Source of the DNA: Epithemia pelagica
Taxonomy: Eukaryota > Bacillariophyta > Bacillariophyceae > Surirellales > Surirellaceae
Length of the DNA: 64,000 bases
Assembly (NCBI GenBank): GCA_946965045.2
Contig: OX337231.1
Location: forward strand, 3,906,001-3,970,000
Direction of reading: 5' to 3'
Part shown: in pieces, positions 43,801-52,879 of the stretch
Numbering within the stretch: position 1 is the stretch's first letter
How the letters are laid out: every line of letters starts with the position of its first letter
The notes under the pieces: model-generated
What the model saw: the letters and a program-made list of their open reading frames with translations, nothing else
Database searches by the model: none
Told to the model about the DNA's origin: nothing
Program-made: the position numbers and the translations under genes

Positions 43801-45965
43801 GAATGGTTATCCTCATCTTCTTCTTCCATGTCATCGTCCAAGAGAATCATGTCGGAATCACTCCCATTGGTCGTGGGAAAGGAGGACGAGGAGGACGTTT
43901 CATTTTCATCGTCATCGTCGTCGTCATCTTCTTGCAAGACATGGGTAAAAAAGGATCCATGAAAGGTGGTGTGACTGGTGAGAATGGGGGCCGATACGGA
44001 CAAGGGCATTTCTTGCTTGTCGTCATGATGATTGGCTTGTTGCAGCAGGGCTTCCAAGGCTTGGGTATGCTCTTGTTCCTGGGGGGACAAGGGAATCCAT
44101 GCCTCCTCGTTGTTGTCACGTGTGTCGTGTTCTTCTTCTTCGTCTTCGGGTCCTTCGCCTTCCCAGACGGGAGGCAAACTGCCGGGAGAAGCCGCCGCCA
44201 GTGGAGGATTCGACTGCCAGCAAGACGACAATGGGGGTTTGGAGGGTGTCCTTTGTGGTTCCGTGTCGTCGTCGGAATCAAAATCGGGATGATGAGGAAG
44301 ATGATGCTGTTCCTGGAGTGCTGCTGCTTCTTGTTGATGGTGCCGAATGGTTTCTTCATTAAAGTACGCCGTCAAATCTTCGTCTTCTTCCTCTTCTTGT
44401 TGTGGACGGTTGTCGCTCATGGGGGGATCCGGTGGTGGTTGTGGACCGTCGTTGCGGGGGGGATCCGGTTGGGTGAGCTGCAGTCGTAGTTGCGTTTGGT
44501 GATGAAGGGTCCAATCATAGGCTTGTTCCGTATCGTCATCTTGTGTGGTATCCTCGTGCGTCCATTCCGCCATGCAATCGAGCAATTGTTCCATGGCCGT
44601 CAAGGCTTCTGGTTGTTCTGGTTGTGGTTGTTCTGGTTGTTCGGCGGGGTCTGGTCGTCGTGGTGACAGACCTTGCGTGGAATTGGTTGTCGTGGTCCGA
44701 ACCGGCGCGGCTGGTTGTGGCTCCTCGAGAACCGTCGCGTAGTAACAACAATCGGGTGTGGAGTCCGCTGGTGGAAGTTGTTGCGGTGCATTCTCGGTTT
44801 CGTGTCCCTGTTGCTGTGGTGCGGGTGACGATTGTGCTGCTGAGGCATGCAATTGTTCGTGCTGGGACAATCGTCGCGCCACTTCCTTCAAAGCTGCCGT
44901 GGCCTCGGATACAGTATTGTCCGAATGCTGATGCAAACTGGCGCGTTCCAAGAGAGAGACGGGCAATCGAATGACATGAGGATCGTCATTGGGTGGTGTG
45001 GTTTCTTGGTTGGTCGATGCCTTGTTCGTTGTGGCGGGAGAGGAGGGAGAGGACCGGGATTGTCGTGGTCGGGATCCAAGAATGGGAGATGTGGGAGAGG
45101 ATCGTGCCGTTTGCCACAGAGACTTTTGCGGTGTGGAGGGAAGAGACTTGGTGGTCGACACAACCGTACGAGTCGTAGGAGCGCCCGTGTCGTCGGACGG
45201 AGGACTCTGTGGTGGGAGGGATCGATTGGGCGTCGTAGTGGGAGTCTTCCAGGAGGCCACCAATGCGGGCGTGTCTGTATTAGGATCCTTCTTCTTGTTC
45301 TTGTTGTTTTTGCTGTTGCTGCTGGTTCCATAGCCCAAACAAGCGGCTCCACAACAGGGATCATTCGGGGCCACGACATTATCGTCTCGCGCATCTTGTG
45401 GCACGAGATTGAATTGGCGCAAATGCGGCGAGACTGGAACTTGTGGTGCTTGTCGTGGAGGAGTGGTGGGTGGCGTATAGTGTAGCTGCAAGAGGGAATT
45501 GTCCAACAATCCTAGAGTCTCGGGTGGTGATGATTGCTGTTCCAGAGGACTCGAGGCGGCGGTGGAGACGGTGGGGGGTGTGGGTTTGTGGCCTGTCGCA
45601 GTGGCAGATGACGATGATGGACCAAGGGGTGTGCAGTGGCTCTTACTCGTACTAGTACTGCTCCGATTGGGGGTGGGTTGCGTAGTCGTCGTAGTCGTCG
45701 TACGAGTCGAGGCGGTAATGGTAACGGCTGTGGGTCGATTGGGACTGGACGGTCGGAGTAGTGTCTGTTTGTCTGGTGGGCCGTTGGTGTTGGTGGTGAT
45801 GTCGCGCTCCTCCTGGTTGTCTGGATCATCCTCATCGTCATCGTCGGCTTGTTCCCAGGAACATTCGGCTTCCACTGCTTCTTCCGTCTCGACAGTTTGC
45901 ACAATGCGCAATTGTTCTTCCATGACAACAGCCTCGACATTTAATTCGTTGCCAGACTGTGTCAT
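37851..45965 (-). CDS. Giant IQ-motif protein with C-terminal membrane helix and duplicated His-rich tail
   Basis: One uninterrupted frame of 2,704 residues from ATG 45965; no other ATG lies in the open upstream part. Residues 1-1270 are disordered Ser/Thr/Pro/Gln and acidic sequence with many Asp/Glu runs. A first IQ-like helix (VVVIQALVRGYLVRIQK) is near 1280, then a basic Ser/Arg/Pro stretch. From about 1430 to 2430 some 35 further units follow, of the type A-x-x-IQRAW-x-x-YR-x-KC, spaced 23-45 residues apart. Many have Ile/Ser or Ile/Cys in place of IQ. Then a membrane helix (WTVLLLMISWSIAATILFV, about 2440-2458). The tail holds two copies of ATWAGMHHHEH(T/P)V, GHGKHRH, HFE-RY-EDH (near 2471-2510 and 2611-2650). 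Known: IQ motifs bind calmodulin-type light chains, often without Ca2+. Inference: a tail-anchored calmodulin scaffold. No myosin motor or kinase domain is present. Confidence 0.82.
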   Translation of the reverse strand: MTQSGNELNVEAVVMEEQLRIVQTVETEEAVEAECSWEQADDDDEDDPDNQEERDITTNTNGPPDKQTLLRPSSPNRPTAVTITASTRTTTTTTTQPTPNRSSTSTSKSHCTPLGPSSSSATATGHKPTPPTVSTAASSPLEQQSSPPETLGLLDNSLLQLHYTPPTTPPRQAPQVPVSPHLRQFNLVPQDARDDNVVAPNDPCCGAACLGYGTSSNSKNNKNKKKDPNTDTPALVASWKTPTTTPNRSLPPQSPPSDDTGAPTTRTVVSTTKSLPSTPQKSLWQTARSSPTSPILGSRPRQSRSSPSSPATTNKASTNQETTPPNDDPHVIRLPVSLLERASLHQHSDNTVSEATAALKEVARRLSQHEQLHASAAQSSPAPQQQGHETENAPQQLPPADSTPDCCYYATVLEEPQPAAPVRTTTTNSTQGLSPRRPDPAEQPEQPQPEQPEALTAMEQLLDCMAEWTHEDTTQDDDTEQAYDWTLHHQTQLRLQLTQPDPPRNDGPQPPPDPPMSDNRPQQEEEEDEDLTAYFNEETIRHHQQEAAALQEQHHLPHHPDFDSDDDTEPQRTPSKPPLSSCWQSNPPLAAASPGSLPPVWEGEGPEDEEEEHDTRDNNEEAWIPLSPQEQEHTQALEALLQQANHHDDKQEMPLSVSAPILTSHTTFHGSFFTHVLQEDDDDDDDENETSSSSSFPTTNGSDSDMILLDDDMEEEDEDNHSSTSSSTHFSIHQVLDGSSSTPNTRSTSVVQEHTQVVVTQPWVIPQEPDDEEASCSQAQDEEDEDTHSMEAQPDWSRPDQQPPPHQETSVGMSGKEKKSTVDGDAVSTTTATTVASTAVASSILDQLGRDGGSTPSPLLLTATTTTTTTTTQTLDLDRMGTEEKKEDDRPVSGQCSSPQEKKKTEEEHEPTTVLTNGVVLPIKDQLTQPNGSSGAMGVMSEVVQHWQSMVGSPPTNESTTNGSMMKAEKDENPSALEVNPSVTEETQCTPPRTKPTLTLSTPEQDVLSSSPYDDLKLIPLTNTTPPRSSSKSVTSGAFSEESFTLATNFVTTPQRPVVEAEVDCVLEDVAKENASPPRVVKAHEYPAEDDNDEKNDVDNDDDEAKGHSRTSSMQTEYNSSKAPTTNDGMVEDIQQMGETMFVASSPPSSPMSAKRQEALEESNNRKGEDDESDVYTSSSSEDDSTLTQAGSMSSSGTLSSTSSAGQTTAAAALGANSSLLCPVKEGEEEEHEADELLFSSLSNSSLDKASEHELVQPSVVDRRMNSLVRQEHLNVKDLKVVVIQALVRGYLVRIQKPVDTETLQHEGAQDERRKSKLGRFVPKSLKLMRPRSPKSRRESKEVTPDKSPRSTSPGGRQRRLGSLVRRSAGGLFRRSNVWVSSNSLSPKREKSVENTKSLEPRQEVDHTNGESETEVDVKIEEESNAFALDKDSKATRLQAFVRLHLVQSMVRRQKRAAVLIQKCWRQHVLMQRIAAAKTICRVMSLHHRRRLADMERQRKEQDAVRVLQQAWKRHLSAKNRRENAAAETLQRAFSLYHEKCTMERRQNRAALTIQRVLAAFRTRRGQEKRCEHAALVIQRTFSWYRAKCIRIARRRDEAARILQCVWRQYRKEEAAKIVIQRSLICYHECLKRERTMLKEAAATQVICRVLSSYHSQLVSKKRVREMKAQQQVATRAIQLSWRRYRENKYALVIQRALIRHRALVILERRIRKPKDRAATIIQKCWRTYQEEQSKRTDFQRELVRYHARYMRRYRREQIQKKRESAACIIERAFYCHQARCIFLILQKEALRKSMAARTIQRALRLYVWPMCVLRKEREALLAREKASQTIHRFVVYHHIRRCAALRQQREEHASLVILRSLSKHHAMCVSKRNREALHRQLIKSADVIERAWRVCSAKRELEAKKEQRRLEDRRHNASRTIVGAMSNYRVKCIAERKLAHASRVISRSLSLFHARCIAERNAVALRNQRMASANAISRTWLTYRSKQELKRMRLHRVRSEASKIISRAMRSYHAKCVLERKIEQRRESQSEEKKQPDLNSVALRRNRMNSSAAVIQRAWAAYRARFVARMRRRAMALRKRRTEVVTSNESKSQPKANAQEKNAFTRRRARMAGAATAIQRAWALYREKCVIENNLKKQRAVVRQRDRVIGAVKVVQRAWLVYRAKCTVELRRQERDAISRHQNRLHAAARCIQETWASYLLKCRQERERKRAEIKASRIIVSVMKQYCEKCRLVRKQMSSASLIGMAWLVYRAKCLVQQKKLERADRARITISRAILRYRSRCIFEHEMESASIIQCAWLVYVAKCEMDQRQKERLHFASRTIQRALVRFRAECVLEQKIVLRRQQLLRESLAAQTICRVLERNRVKTVTKRNLRIMAASVIVWRALSCHRFRCAVAKKIKARQEENERSAAAVVIQRAFHQSRTVFEDPAIGDKVSGSLFTRWTVLLLMISWSIAATILFVKPQDKIVDSSRNATWAGMHHHEHTVFGHGKHRHAALGHFERRYLEDHEHVKPSSSPSTEPPVPMSAHPSGQRNDKRSSESKHASIERTSSKMSRSTRPHTSPVVSTKTSNAPISSEPSSSSVRDFTAPPYLQSFLQSQSDESLSATKEAGHDATWAGMHHHEHPVYGHGKHRHTALHHFENRYMEDHQFDRSSSIASKDDPVSESTNDSADKSQPHGSGPFSAVSEWEWLASRVKKQNNES

Positions 45966-47611
45966 GATTGAGAAAACGCACCAGAGGGACCCGTGTGTGA
46001 TTGTGATGGATCGGAGATGATCGACTTTTGCACCTCTTTCATATGTCTCTCCTCGCCAGCCAGCGAATCCTTTCGTGGGAGGGGCAGCACCTTTGGAGAA
46101 GGATCGTGTGGAGACTCCACTCGACTTCTCTCTCTGTTTCAACAGAAATGGGATGAGAGTGAGTGGATTGTGTCCTATTGCTTTGTTCGCTTTCACTGAA
46201 CACCCAAAAAAAGGATGAGATGCTAATGCCACTACAGACCCGGCCGGCCACAACGGAACTCGTACCTAAGCACGATGGCACGCCAGCCTCTATCTCTCGA
46301 CTCCACGTGGACCGACTGGCTGTAGTAGATTTTTCACAAACGTCCAACGACCATTGGCATGCGTTTGGACTTTGCAGGAATCAATGACTCCATGAGAATG
46401 GGGCGCAAATTTTGGAATTGCGTCGAGCAAATGCCCCCCATGTCGAGGCGCGCGCGAGGAAAAATCTCTGCCTGTGGCTGGCGAAGCCAGAAATTTCAAA
46501 TACGGCACCGGCCCGGCACACGCGCGCCGCTCTCGAGCAAGAGCGGGTCGAAGGACGGACTGATTGACACCCAAGTCCCAAGTTGTGAGTCCCGATTCCT
46601 GATTTCAATTAGACTACTCCCTCTAGCTCTTTCTCCTAGTCTCATTTCGATCTAGACCTACACGGTACGAGTAGATAGACTTGTCGATTGTTCCAGATCC
46701 CCTTGTCCTACCGACACAAGAGAACGATGGATGGAACCACCTAGCAGGAATCCTCCAGGAAAGGACACTTGGAATGCTGGACACAGAAAGAGCCAGAACC
46801 AAATGCTTTGGTGTCTCTCCAGAAAAAAAGATTACTACCAAGCATGACATGGATGATCCATGGAGAATGCATGAGTTGGAAAGCCATGTATCTATCCAAT
46901 AGGATTAGGAAATTGACGACGACGACGACGACAAGACTTGATCCAAACGTCGCTCCTGTTCCCTTGGTTCCCCTCACCCAAGGAAATGACACGTGTTTGG
47001 TATTTGTTGTTTGTTTGGTCCCAACAAACGCAGTTTGGTGTGTGGGATGGAACGAGTGTCGAGCCCGTACCATTCTCCTCCTTGGCTGGATCCCCTACAC
47101 CCGGGGGATTCCATTCATTGTGGGCAGCAGTACTCCTCCCGTTGTGTATAATAATCTAGTAGGGCCCTTGTGGATGTGGTAGGCGAATTACACGGAAGTG
47201 GACGATGTCGTACTGGCGGTATCCAACGACGGTCGTCGTCGTTCGGGTTGTGGTTTCTTGTTTGTGTGGTGGTCGTGATTGGACTTGGTGGTCATGGTCT
47301 TGGGGTGACGCCCGGACTGTTCCATCCGTTGTGCTGCTTCTTGTTCTTGAACGACTCGCAAAAATCGACTCGTCAAAGTCGGTCGTCCAAATCGGCCCTT
47401 CATCATCCTGTCAAACTACACAAGACAAATGGAACGGATCAATCAATCAATCAATTGAGTGTGATGGATATCGTGTGGTGTCTCTTGTTTCGCTCTCTGG
47501 GACGTGGTTTGGCTTGGCTAGCGTGGAGCTTTTGGTGTATACACTCGTCTGCTGCGGACTCGTTTGTGCGGTTCTTCACTCTGTTACTGCTGTCACCACA
47601 AAGCCTCACAA

Positions 47612-47650
<39 letters not shown>

Positions 47651-48351
47651 CTCGTTTTATAGATCCACCAAACCTTTTGAGACAAGAGGTCCAAAACAAC
47701 ACAACCACCACAAAAACAAAATAGAGAATCAAACGTGTGTCCTCAGTCCTCAACCCTTGTGCGTTGATAGGATTGTTCCGTCCCGGATGACAGTCCACGC
47801 AAACAACAGCCCATGGCCCACGAGAATTACGAGTAGAATGTCCCGTTGTAGGAATCTGGTACACTGCTACGAGATCCAGCTGCAAACCAGGCACGACCAA
47901 ACAGTCTCTGTTTGTTCCGGCAAATGACCGGCAGGCTTTACGTCGCTTTCGGGTCGCTCTTATCATTGGGTCGCCGAGAGAGCGGACAAAAAAGTCGATC
48001 CATTGCTCTGACACTCTCTCATTCATTGTGAAGAATCTCGGTGGGGTGTCGATGGATGGTGGTGGATGGTCGAGGACTGTCTCTGTTTAGGTGGTTCGTT
48101 GTTGTTTGGGATATTTATCTGTTCTCTCTCAATCTCTCTATTGCACGGTTCGGAGGGAGGTTCTGCGGGAACTGTCCTGTTATTGGTTCCTGTGGATTTC
48201 CGTGACTCCATACGTGGTCTTTGAAACCAAGAACAAAATTCCAAGAGGGACCTCCACTCTCTTTGTTGGTAGTTCGAACCACGCATTTTCTCGACAACAA
48301 CACCAGTGGCGCGCTGCCCTGGACGGTTTGGGGACGACCAAAGGACACAAT
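45966..48351. other. Divergent promoter region of two giant genes
   Basis: About 2.4 kb between the IQ gene (-) and the DUF4116-like gene (+). The IQ frame is open to 46253 and the plus-strand frame is open from 48091, so start codons here are by first ATG. No other gene is supported. A pyrimidine microsatellite is listed separately. Confidence 0.5.
47610..47650. repeat. CT microsatellite
   Basis: An almost unbroken CT/TC dinucleotide run on the plus strand in the spacer between the two divergent giant genes. Confidence 0.9.
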
Positions 48352-51300
48352 ATGACGACGACGACCAGAAGAACCTGCCAAGAGGACGACGCCAACCAGA
48401 ATGACTCGGTGGCGTCTGGTTTGTCGCAACAACAACAGAACCGGATGGGCGGTTATGTGTGTCCAACATGTGGGTACCATGCCACCACGACTGCCACCAC
48501 AACACCAACTGGGACCACCCCAATCGTCACCGGAACGACGACGGTCCACCATGCCCCCAGGGCACCTACTGCTACTACGATCCGACCGTCCTTGCAACGA
48601 CAACGATTCTTGTCGTCGTCCTCCTCCTCCTCGTCCTCTGCCACGTCCAATACTACAACCACAAGGACCGACCCGTTCCATCCTCTGGCCAATCCTACAA
48701 CGACCAGCAGCACAACCCATCACAACCAAATAAGGAATCATCCGAGGGAGGATGGTCCACATTGCCACAGTCTCCACCATCACAATACTCCTCCTTCTTT
48801 TTCTGCCACGACCACCAGCATGCTCGACTGTCGTCGGCAGGTTTGGTATTGGACGCGTCACTTGCAACACTTGCAATATCAGCAAGCCCGGCACTTGCTC
48901 TTGTCGCTCTTGTCCACGAGCCAAGGACCTCGCATTTGGTCGCAAGTCTTGTATCCACAAGCCGGAGCCACAACCAGTACGAGTCGTTCATCCGAAGAAT
49001 TGTCGTTGTCGTCCAACAACACTCGATTGCCCTTGTGTTGGCACAAGGATGTGGTCTTGGCCGTCTTGGCGTCTCCATCGACTGCCGAGTGTCCCTTGCC
49101 ACGACCCTTGCAATGGACCGTCATGTCGGTCCAGGGACGATTCGAACACGAGGCACCCATCCAGTACTTGTCCGATGCCGACATTGTGCTCGCCTATTGG
49201 AACCGCAGCGATGGCCGGGAAACTCAAGTGCCTAGTCGAACCACCACCCCGACGCAACCACACTCTCTGTATGAGGCAGCCTATCAAATCTTTGTCGAAC
49301 CAGCCGCAGCTGCCCATCCTACCAATACGCGGCAACACAGCACTTCGCCTTCCTCAGGAGGAGAGGAATTATCCATTCCGTACCAGCAGGAGGACACGAA
49401 TGCCTCCCTGGCCCAACCACCACAACCACAATCATTGCAAGAACAACAACGAACCATTGTCTTGCCACCCGAAATACTGGACCCTACTCAGGGACGGTTG
49501 CATCGGGCCTTGGCCAAGTGGCCACTCTTGACCGTGTCGCAACTGGTCCAACACTATGGGGCACCACCATCACCTTCACCACAGCAGGCAGAGGAACAAA
49601 AAGAAACAAACCAAACAACAACAAAAGAAACACAAGAACACGAAACAGGAACGGAGGATCCGAATGCTCCTACTACTACGGCTCCAACCGAAACGGCTGA
49701 TAGTAGTGTGTGGTCCCGGTTCAACGTCCAGTCCTATATTCTCCAGGGTCTCTTGTCCTGTCCACAGTGCAGTCGTCGTACGACGACTAGTACTATTACC
49801 GACTCGCATCGATCGTCATCATCATCGTCCTTCTCCTCCGCAAATAGCCAACCTCATCGATTGGCGCTCTTGTACTTGTTGCATCGGGCTTGTCCCGCAC
49901 TCCGAGACGACGCCACGACCATGTTGGCCGTCATGCAAACCATGGTTTGGTCGACACAAGACATGGGTCCCTCGTGGTTGGGACCGCAATTGCAACACGA
50001 CGCAACCTTTGGCAAGACGCTCATGGAAACGGCATTGTATGTGCCAGCCACCATTTTGCGATGCTTTGCCACCAAAATTCGCTGTCATTCCTTACCAGTG
50101 GTGTTGGCCGCCTGTCACCGCAATGGCGAAACACTGTTGCATACCGGATCGGGATTGCGTCGTCATGCCAAGGTCGTCCAGGTGGCCAGTCGGCAGGAAC
50201 CCACGGCCGTGCGACATGCCCTGTCGGGATCCAGTACCGAACGGTTGCGACGCGATGGACTGTTTTGGCGAACCTTGTTGCAACGCGTCTCAACCAAGGC
50301 TTCGGCCGTGCCCTCGATTCAAACCCTGCTGCAACACTTGCATCCCAGTCTCTTGCAACCGCCGTCGTCAACTCACACTCACCCGCAGAATTCCAACCAC
50401 AACAACAACAATCCTCACAATCATCATCACACCAATCACAATTGGGATATTTGCTTGTTGGTGGCACGTGCTGGATGGCAAGCCTTGCCTCGTGCCTGGT
50501 ATTCCAATGCCACCTTTTGGAAACAAGCCATTGTACAATCCCACTTGTCCTTGTCCGACTTGCCGCCACCCTTTCAATTAGTAGTGCACCCCACGACGAC
50601 CACCACCAACGACAATGACTACGACGACGAGTTGGGCAGTTCCTCCTCTCACCACCGAAAACGAAGGACTCCCAAACGAAACGCCCACCACCAAACCAAT
50701 ACCAACACCAACAACAACCATAACAACCATACCAATCCAGACGATCGTGTACGGGCCGATGTGCTCTTGACATGCTTGTATCAAGCAGCCTTGGATTGTG
50801 CCTATCTCGTGGATCCACAGGACGTGCTGGAACTCTTTCGACAATTTCCCCATTTGCTCCACACGGACAGTGAACGAGCCATTTTCCCACTCTTTTGGTA
50901 TGCCAAAGCCCGGCAACGGCCGACGGCCGCCAATGGCAATGGCGAGACGGTTTCGTCCCGAACCATGGACGACCCGGAGGCCTTGTCGTCCTCGTCCTCG
51001 TCCTCCTCTTTGTTGCAGCAAATTCCCTCCACGGTATGGTCCAACCAAGCAGTCATGATGCAAGCCTTGTCCCTCTATCCACAATCGACTTTGGAATGGA
51101 TCCATGTGGATTTGTTGACACAACATCCGGAACTCATTCAAACCGCATTGGATGTCTATGGTGCCAGGACATTGGAATATCTACCACCTCATGTGCAACG
51201 TACACACGTGGAACTGGTCGTCCAAGCCGTGTATTGTCTTGGGGATGGCAACCATAATGGACGATTCTCGCAACCGTCACCAGGACAAGACGAGAATGAA

Positions 51301-52392
51301 ATTGGAGCAACTGGTAGACAAGATCCTTCGAATAGTACCCGCAACGATCGCGAAGCCCGAGCGGGTCCAGCAGTTCTACAAGACGTGACCCTCTCTTCTT
51401 TTACTCCATCCACATCCTCCTCAAGTGCAGCGTTGCCTCGTCCTAGTTTGTGGTCCGTGTACAATTGGATTCTTCCCGAACTCTGGCACGATGCACGCCT
51501 GGCCATTGCTTGGGTATCGGTGGGTGGTAATTTCTTACACGACGATTTTTCACCTCACTTTGATTCCAATACGGAACTCTTCTTGGCCATGGCCAAGGCA
51601 CAAGAACCACAATTGCGCTTGCAACAGTACGAACGACAACAGGAATTGCTGTTGCAACAACTCAATCTGCCACAATCGCCCTCATCACAGGCCAATCCAC
51701 CCATGCTCCATGACCGACCGCTTCCCCCACGGCAGGGCAATACATTGTGGTGTGGCGATGTGGTGTTTGCGAGTGAAGCCTTGTTGGGGGACCGATCTTT
51801 TTTGGAACAGGCGATCCGCTACAATGGTCATGTGCTGTGGGAAGGCCGGAATGGATTGAATCGTGATTTGGACCTGGCCACCTTGGCAGTGGCATCGACA
51901 CCCACCTTGCTGGATGGATACGATTGGAATTGCCTGTACAGCAGTACCGCCGGCACCACCCCATTCCTGTCGTCGTCATTCCTGGACGATGAAGCTGGTT
52001 CGCACGGAGAGGCGCCGGAGGGTGACTATGAGTTTTGTCTGGCTCTGTCGCATCATGTGCACCAACGGCTGTCGGTGTATCATGCCTTTATGGAATTTGT
52101 TTTGGGCATTGCCTTTTCCGAGCGACAACAACATGTCCAAGAGGAGGAGAACTGCGGCAATGAACTGTTCACTGTTGCTGCGAGTAGCAAGGCTGACGAT
52201 ACAAGGGGAAACGTTGGCCAACCACAAGAATCGTGCTGTGTTTTGGGCATGTTGCGGGTGGGGAAAGAAACCACTCAAGCCTTGCAACACTTGATTGCGC
52301 TCTATGTAGGGATTCCCATGGGAGAAGATTTGCAAACACTGTGTCGGGCATCGGATCACTTGGCGGCCTACGGGTTTTCGAACGAAAGATAG
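48352..52392 (+). CDS. Large protein with DUF4116-like repeats
   Basis: Intronless frame of 1,346 residues from the first ATG at 48352 (MTTTTRRTCQEDD). Near the N-terminus there is a lone CPTCGYH pair followed by Thr/Ser-rich low complexity. The body alternates low-complexity linkers with helical units such as WHKDVVLAVLASP, YLSDADIVLAYWNRS, LRDDATTMLAVMQTM, HSLPVVLAACHRNGETLLHT and IQTALDVYGARTLEYLPPHV. These units loosely follow the DUF4116 pattern (a D-x-VVLAAV helix, then a short loop with leucines). DUF4116 arrays are common in algae and protists and have no established function. The last 400 residues are less repetitive and may be globular. It is divergent from the IQ gene across 2.4 kb. 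The family call is tentative. Confidence 0.6.
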   Translation: MTTTTRRTCQEDDANQNDSVASGLSQQQQNRMGGYVCPTCGYHATTTATTTPTGTTPIVTGTTTVHHAPRAPTATTIRPSLQRQRFLSSSSSSSSSATSNTTTTRTDPFHPLANPTTTSSTTHHNQIRNHPREDGPHCHSLHHHNTPPSFSATTTSMLDCRRQVWYWTRHLQHLQYQQARHLLLSLLSTSQGPRIWSQVLYPQAGATTSTSRSSEELSLSSNNTRLPLCWHKDVVLAVLASPSTAECPLPRPLQWTVMSVQGRFEHEAPIQYLSDADIVLAYWNRSDGRETQVPSRTTTPTQPHSLYEAAYQIFVEPAAAAHPTNTRQHSTSPSSGGEELSIPYQQEDTNASLAQPPQPQSLQEQQRTIVLPPEILDPTQGRLHRALAKWPLLTVSQLVQHYGAPPSPSPQQAEEQKETNQTTTKETQEHETGTEDPNAPTTTAPTETADSSVWSRFNVQSYILQGLLSCPQCSRRTTTSTITDSHRSSSSSSFSSANSQPHRLALLYLLHRACPALRDDATTMLAVMQTMVWSTQDMGPSWLGPQLQHDATFGKTLMETALYVPATILRCFATKIRCHSLPVVLAACHRNGETLLHTGSGLRRHAKVVQVASRQEPTAVRHALSGSSTERLRRDGLFWRTLLQRVSTKASAVPSIQTLLQHLHPSLLQPPSSTHTHPQNSNHNNNNPHNHHHTNHNWDICLLVARAGWQALPRAWYSNATFWKQAIVQSHLSLSDLPPPFQLVVHPTTTTTNDNDYDDELGSSSSHHRKRRTPKRNAHHQTNTNTNNNHNNHTNPDDRVRADVLLTCLYQAALDCAYLVDPQDVLELFRQFPHLLHTDSERAIFPLFWYAKARQRPTAANGNGETVSSRTMDDPEALSSSSSSSSLLQQIPSTVWSNQAVMMQALSLYPQSTLEWIHVDLLTQHPELIQTALDVYGARTLEYLPPHVQRTHVELVVQAVYCLGDGNHNGRFSQPSPGQDENEIGATGRQDPSNSTRNDREARAGPAVLQDVTLSSFTPSTSSSSAALPRPSLWSVYNWILPELWHDARLAIAWVSVGGNFLHDDFSPHFDSNTELFLAMAKAQEPQLRLQQYERQQELLLQQLNLPQSPSSQANPPMLHDRPLPPRQGNTLWCGDVVFASEALLGDRSFLEQAIRYNGHVLWEGRNGLNRDLDLATLAVASTPTLLDGYDWNCLYSSTAGTTPFLSSSFLDDEAGSHGEAPEGDYEFCLALSHHVHQRLSVYHAFMEFVLGIAFSERQQHVQEEENCGNELFTVAASSKADDTRGNVGQPQESCCVLGMLRVGKETTQALQHLIALYVGIPMGEDLQTLCRASDHLAAYGFSNER

Positions 52393-52879
52393 GCCTGACA
52401 TGACAGGTAACGACAACGCAATATACTAGGATTAAGATTTTCCCTCTATCACGAATCCACACAGCAGAGTGAGGCACACATTTCGTGTCCGGAGCACTCG
52501 ATTCCTCAATCTTTTAAACACATGGCGCGACATGAGTGAGGACACAGAATCGTAGACAATACGGTTGTATTCTCTCCATCCTTCAGTGTTGGTAATAGCC
52601 GGCTTTCTGGAAAATTGTGGTCAACGTGGTCGTTCTTGTCGTTGTCGTCACAATGATTTGACGCAAGTTTGCGGTTGTCGTTGCCAGACGGTCCATGATG
52701 ATGGCACTCTTTACACCGGAGATTTAGACGACGCCAGAAGGAGCGTACAGCTCAATCCAGTAGCCACAGTCTCTGTGTTGCGGTTCGGTTTGTAACATGA
52801 CAGCAGCCCTGTAGAGTTGGTCCGTGGACATGGCATAGAGGACCTCGCATGGTTCACCTCATAACATGTACACAAAGAG
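52393..52879. other. Spacer between convergent genes
   Basis: 3' flanks of the DUF4116-like gene (+) and the RING gene (-). No gene seen. Confidence 0.5.
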
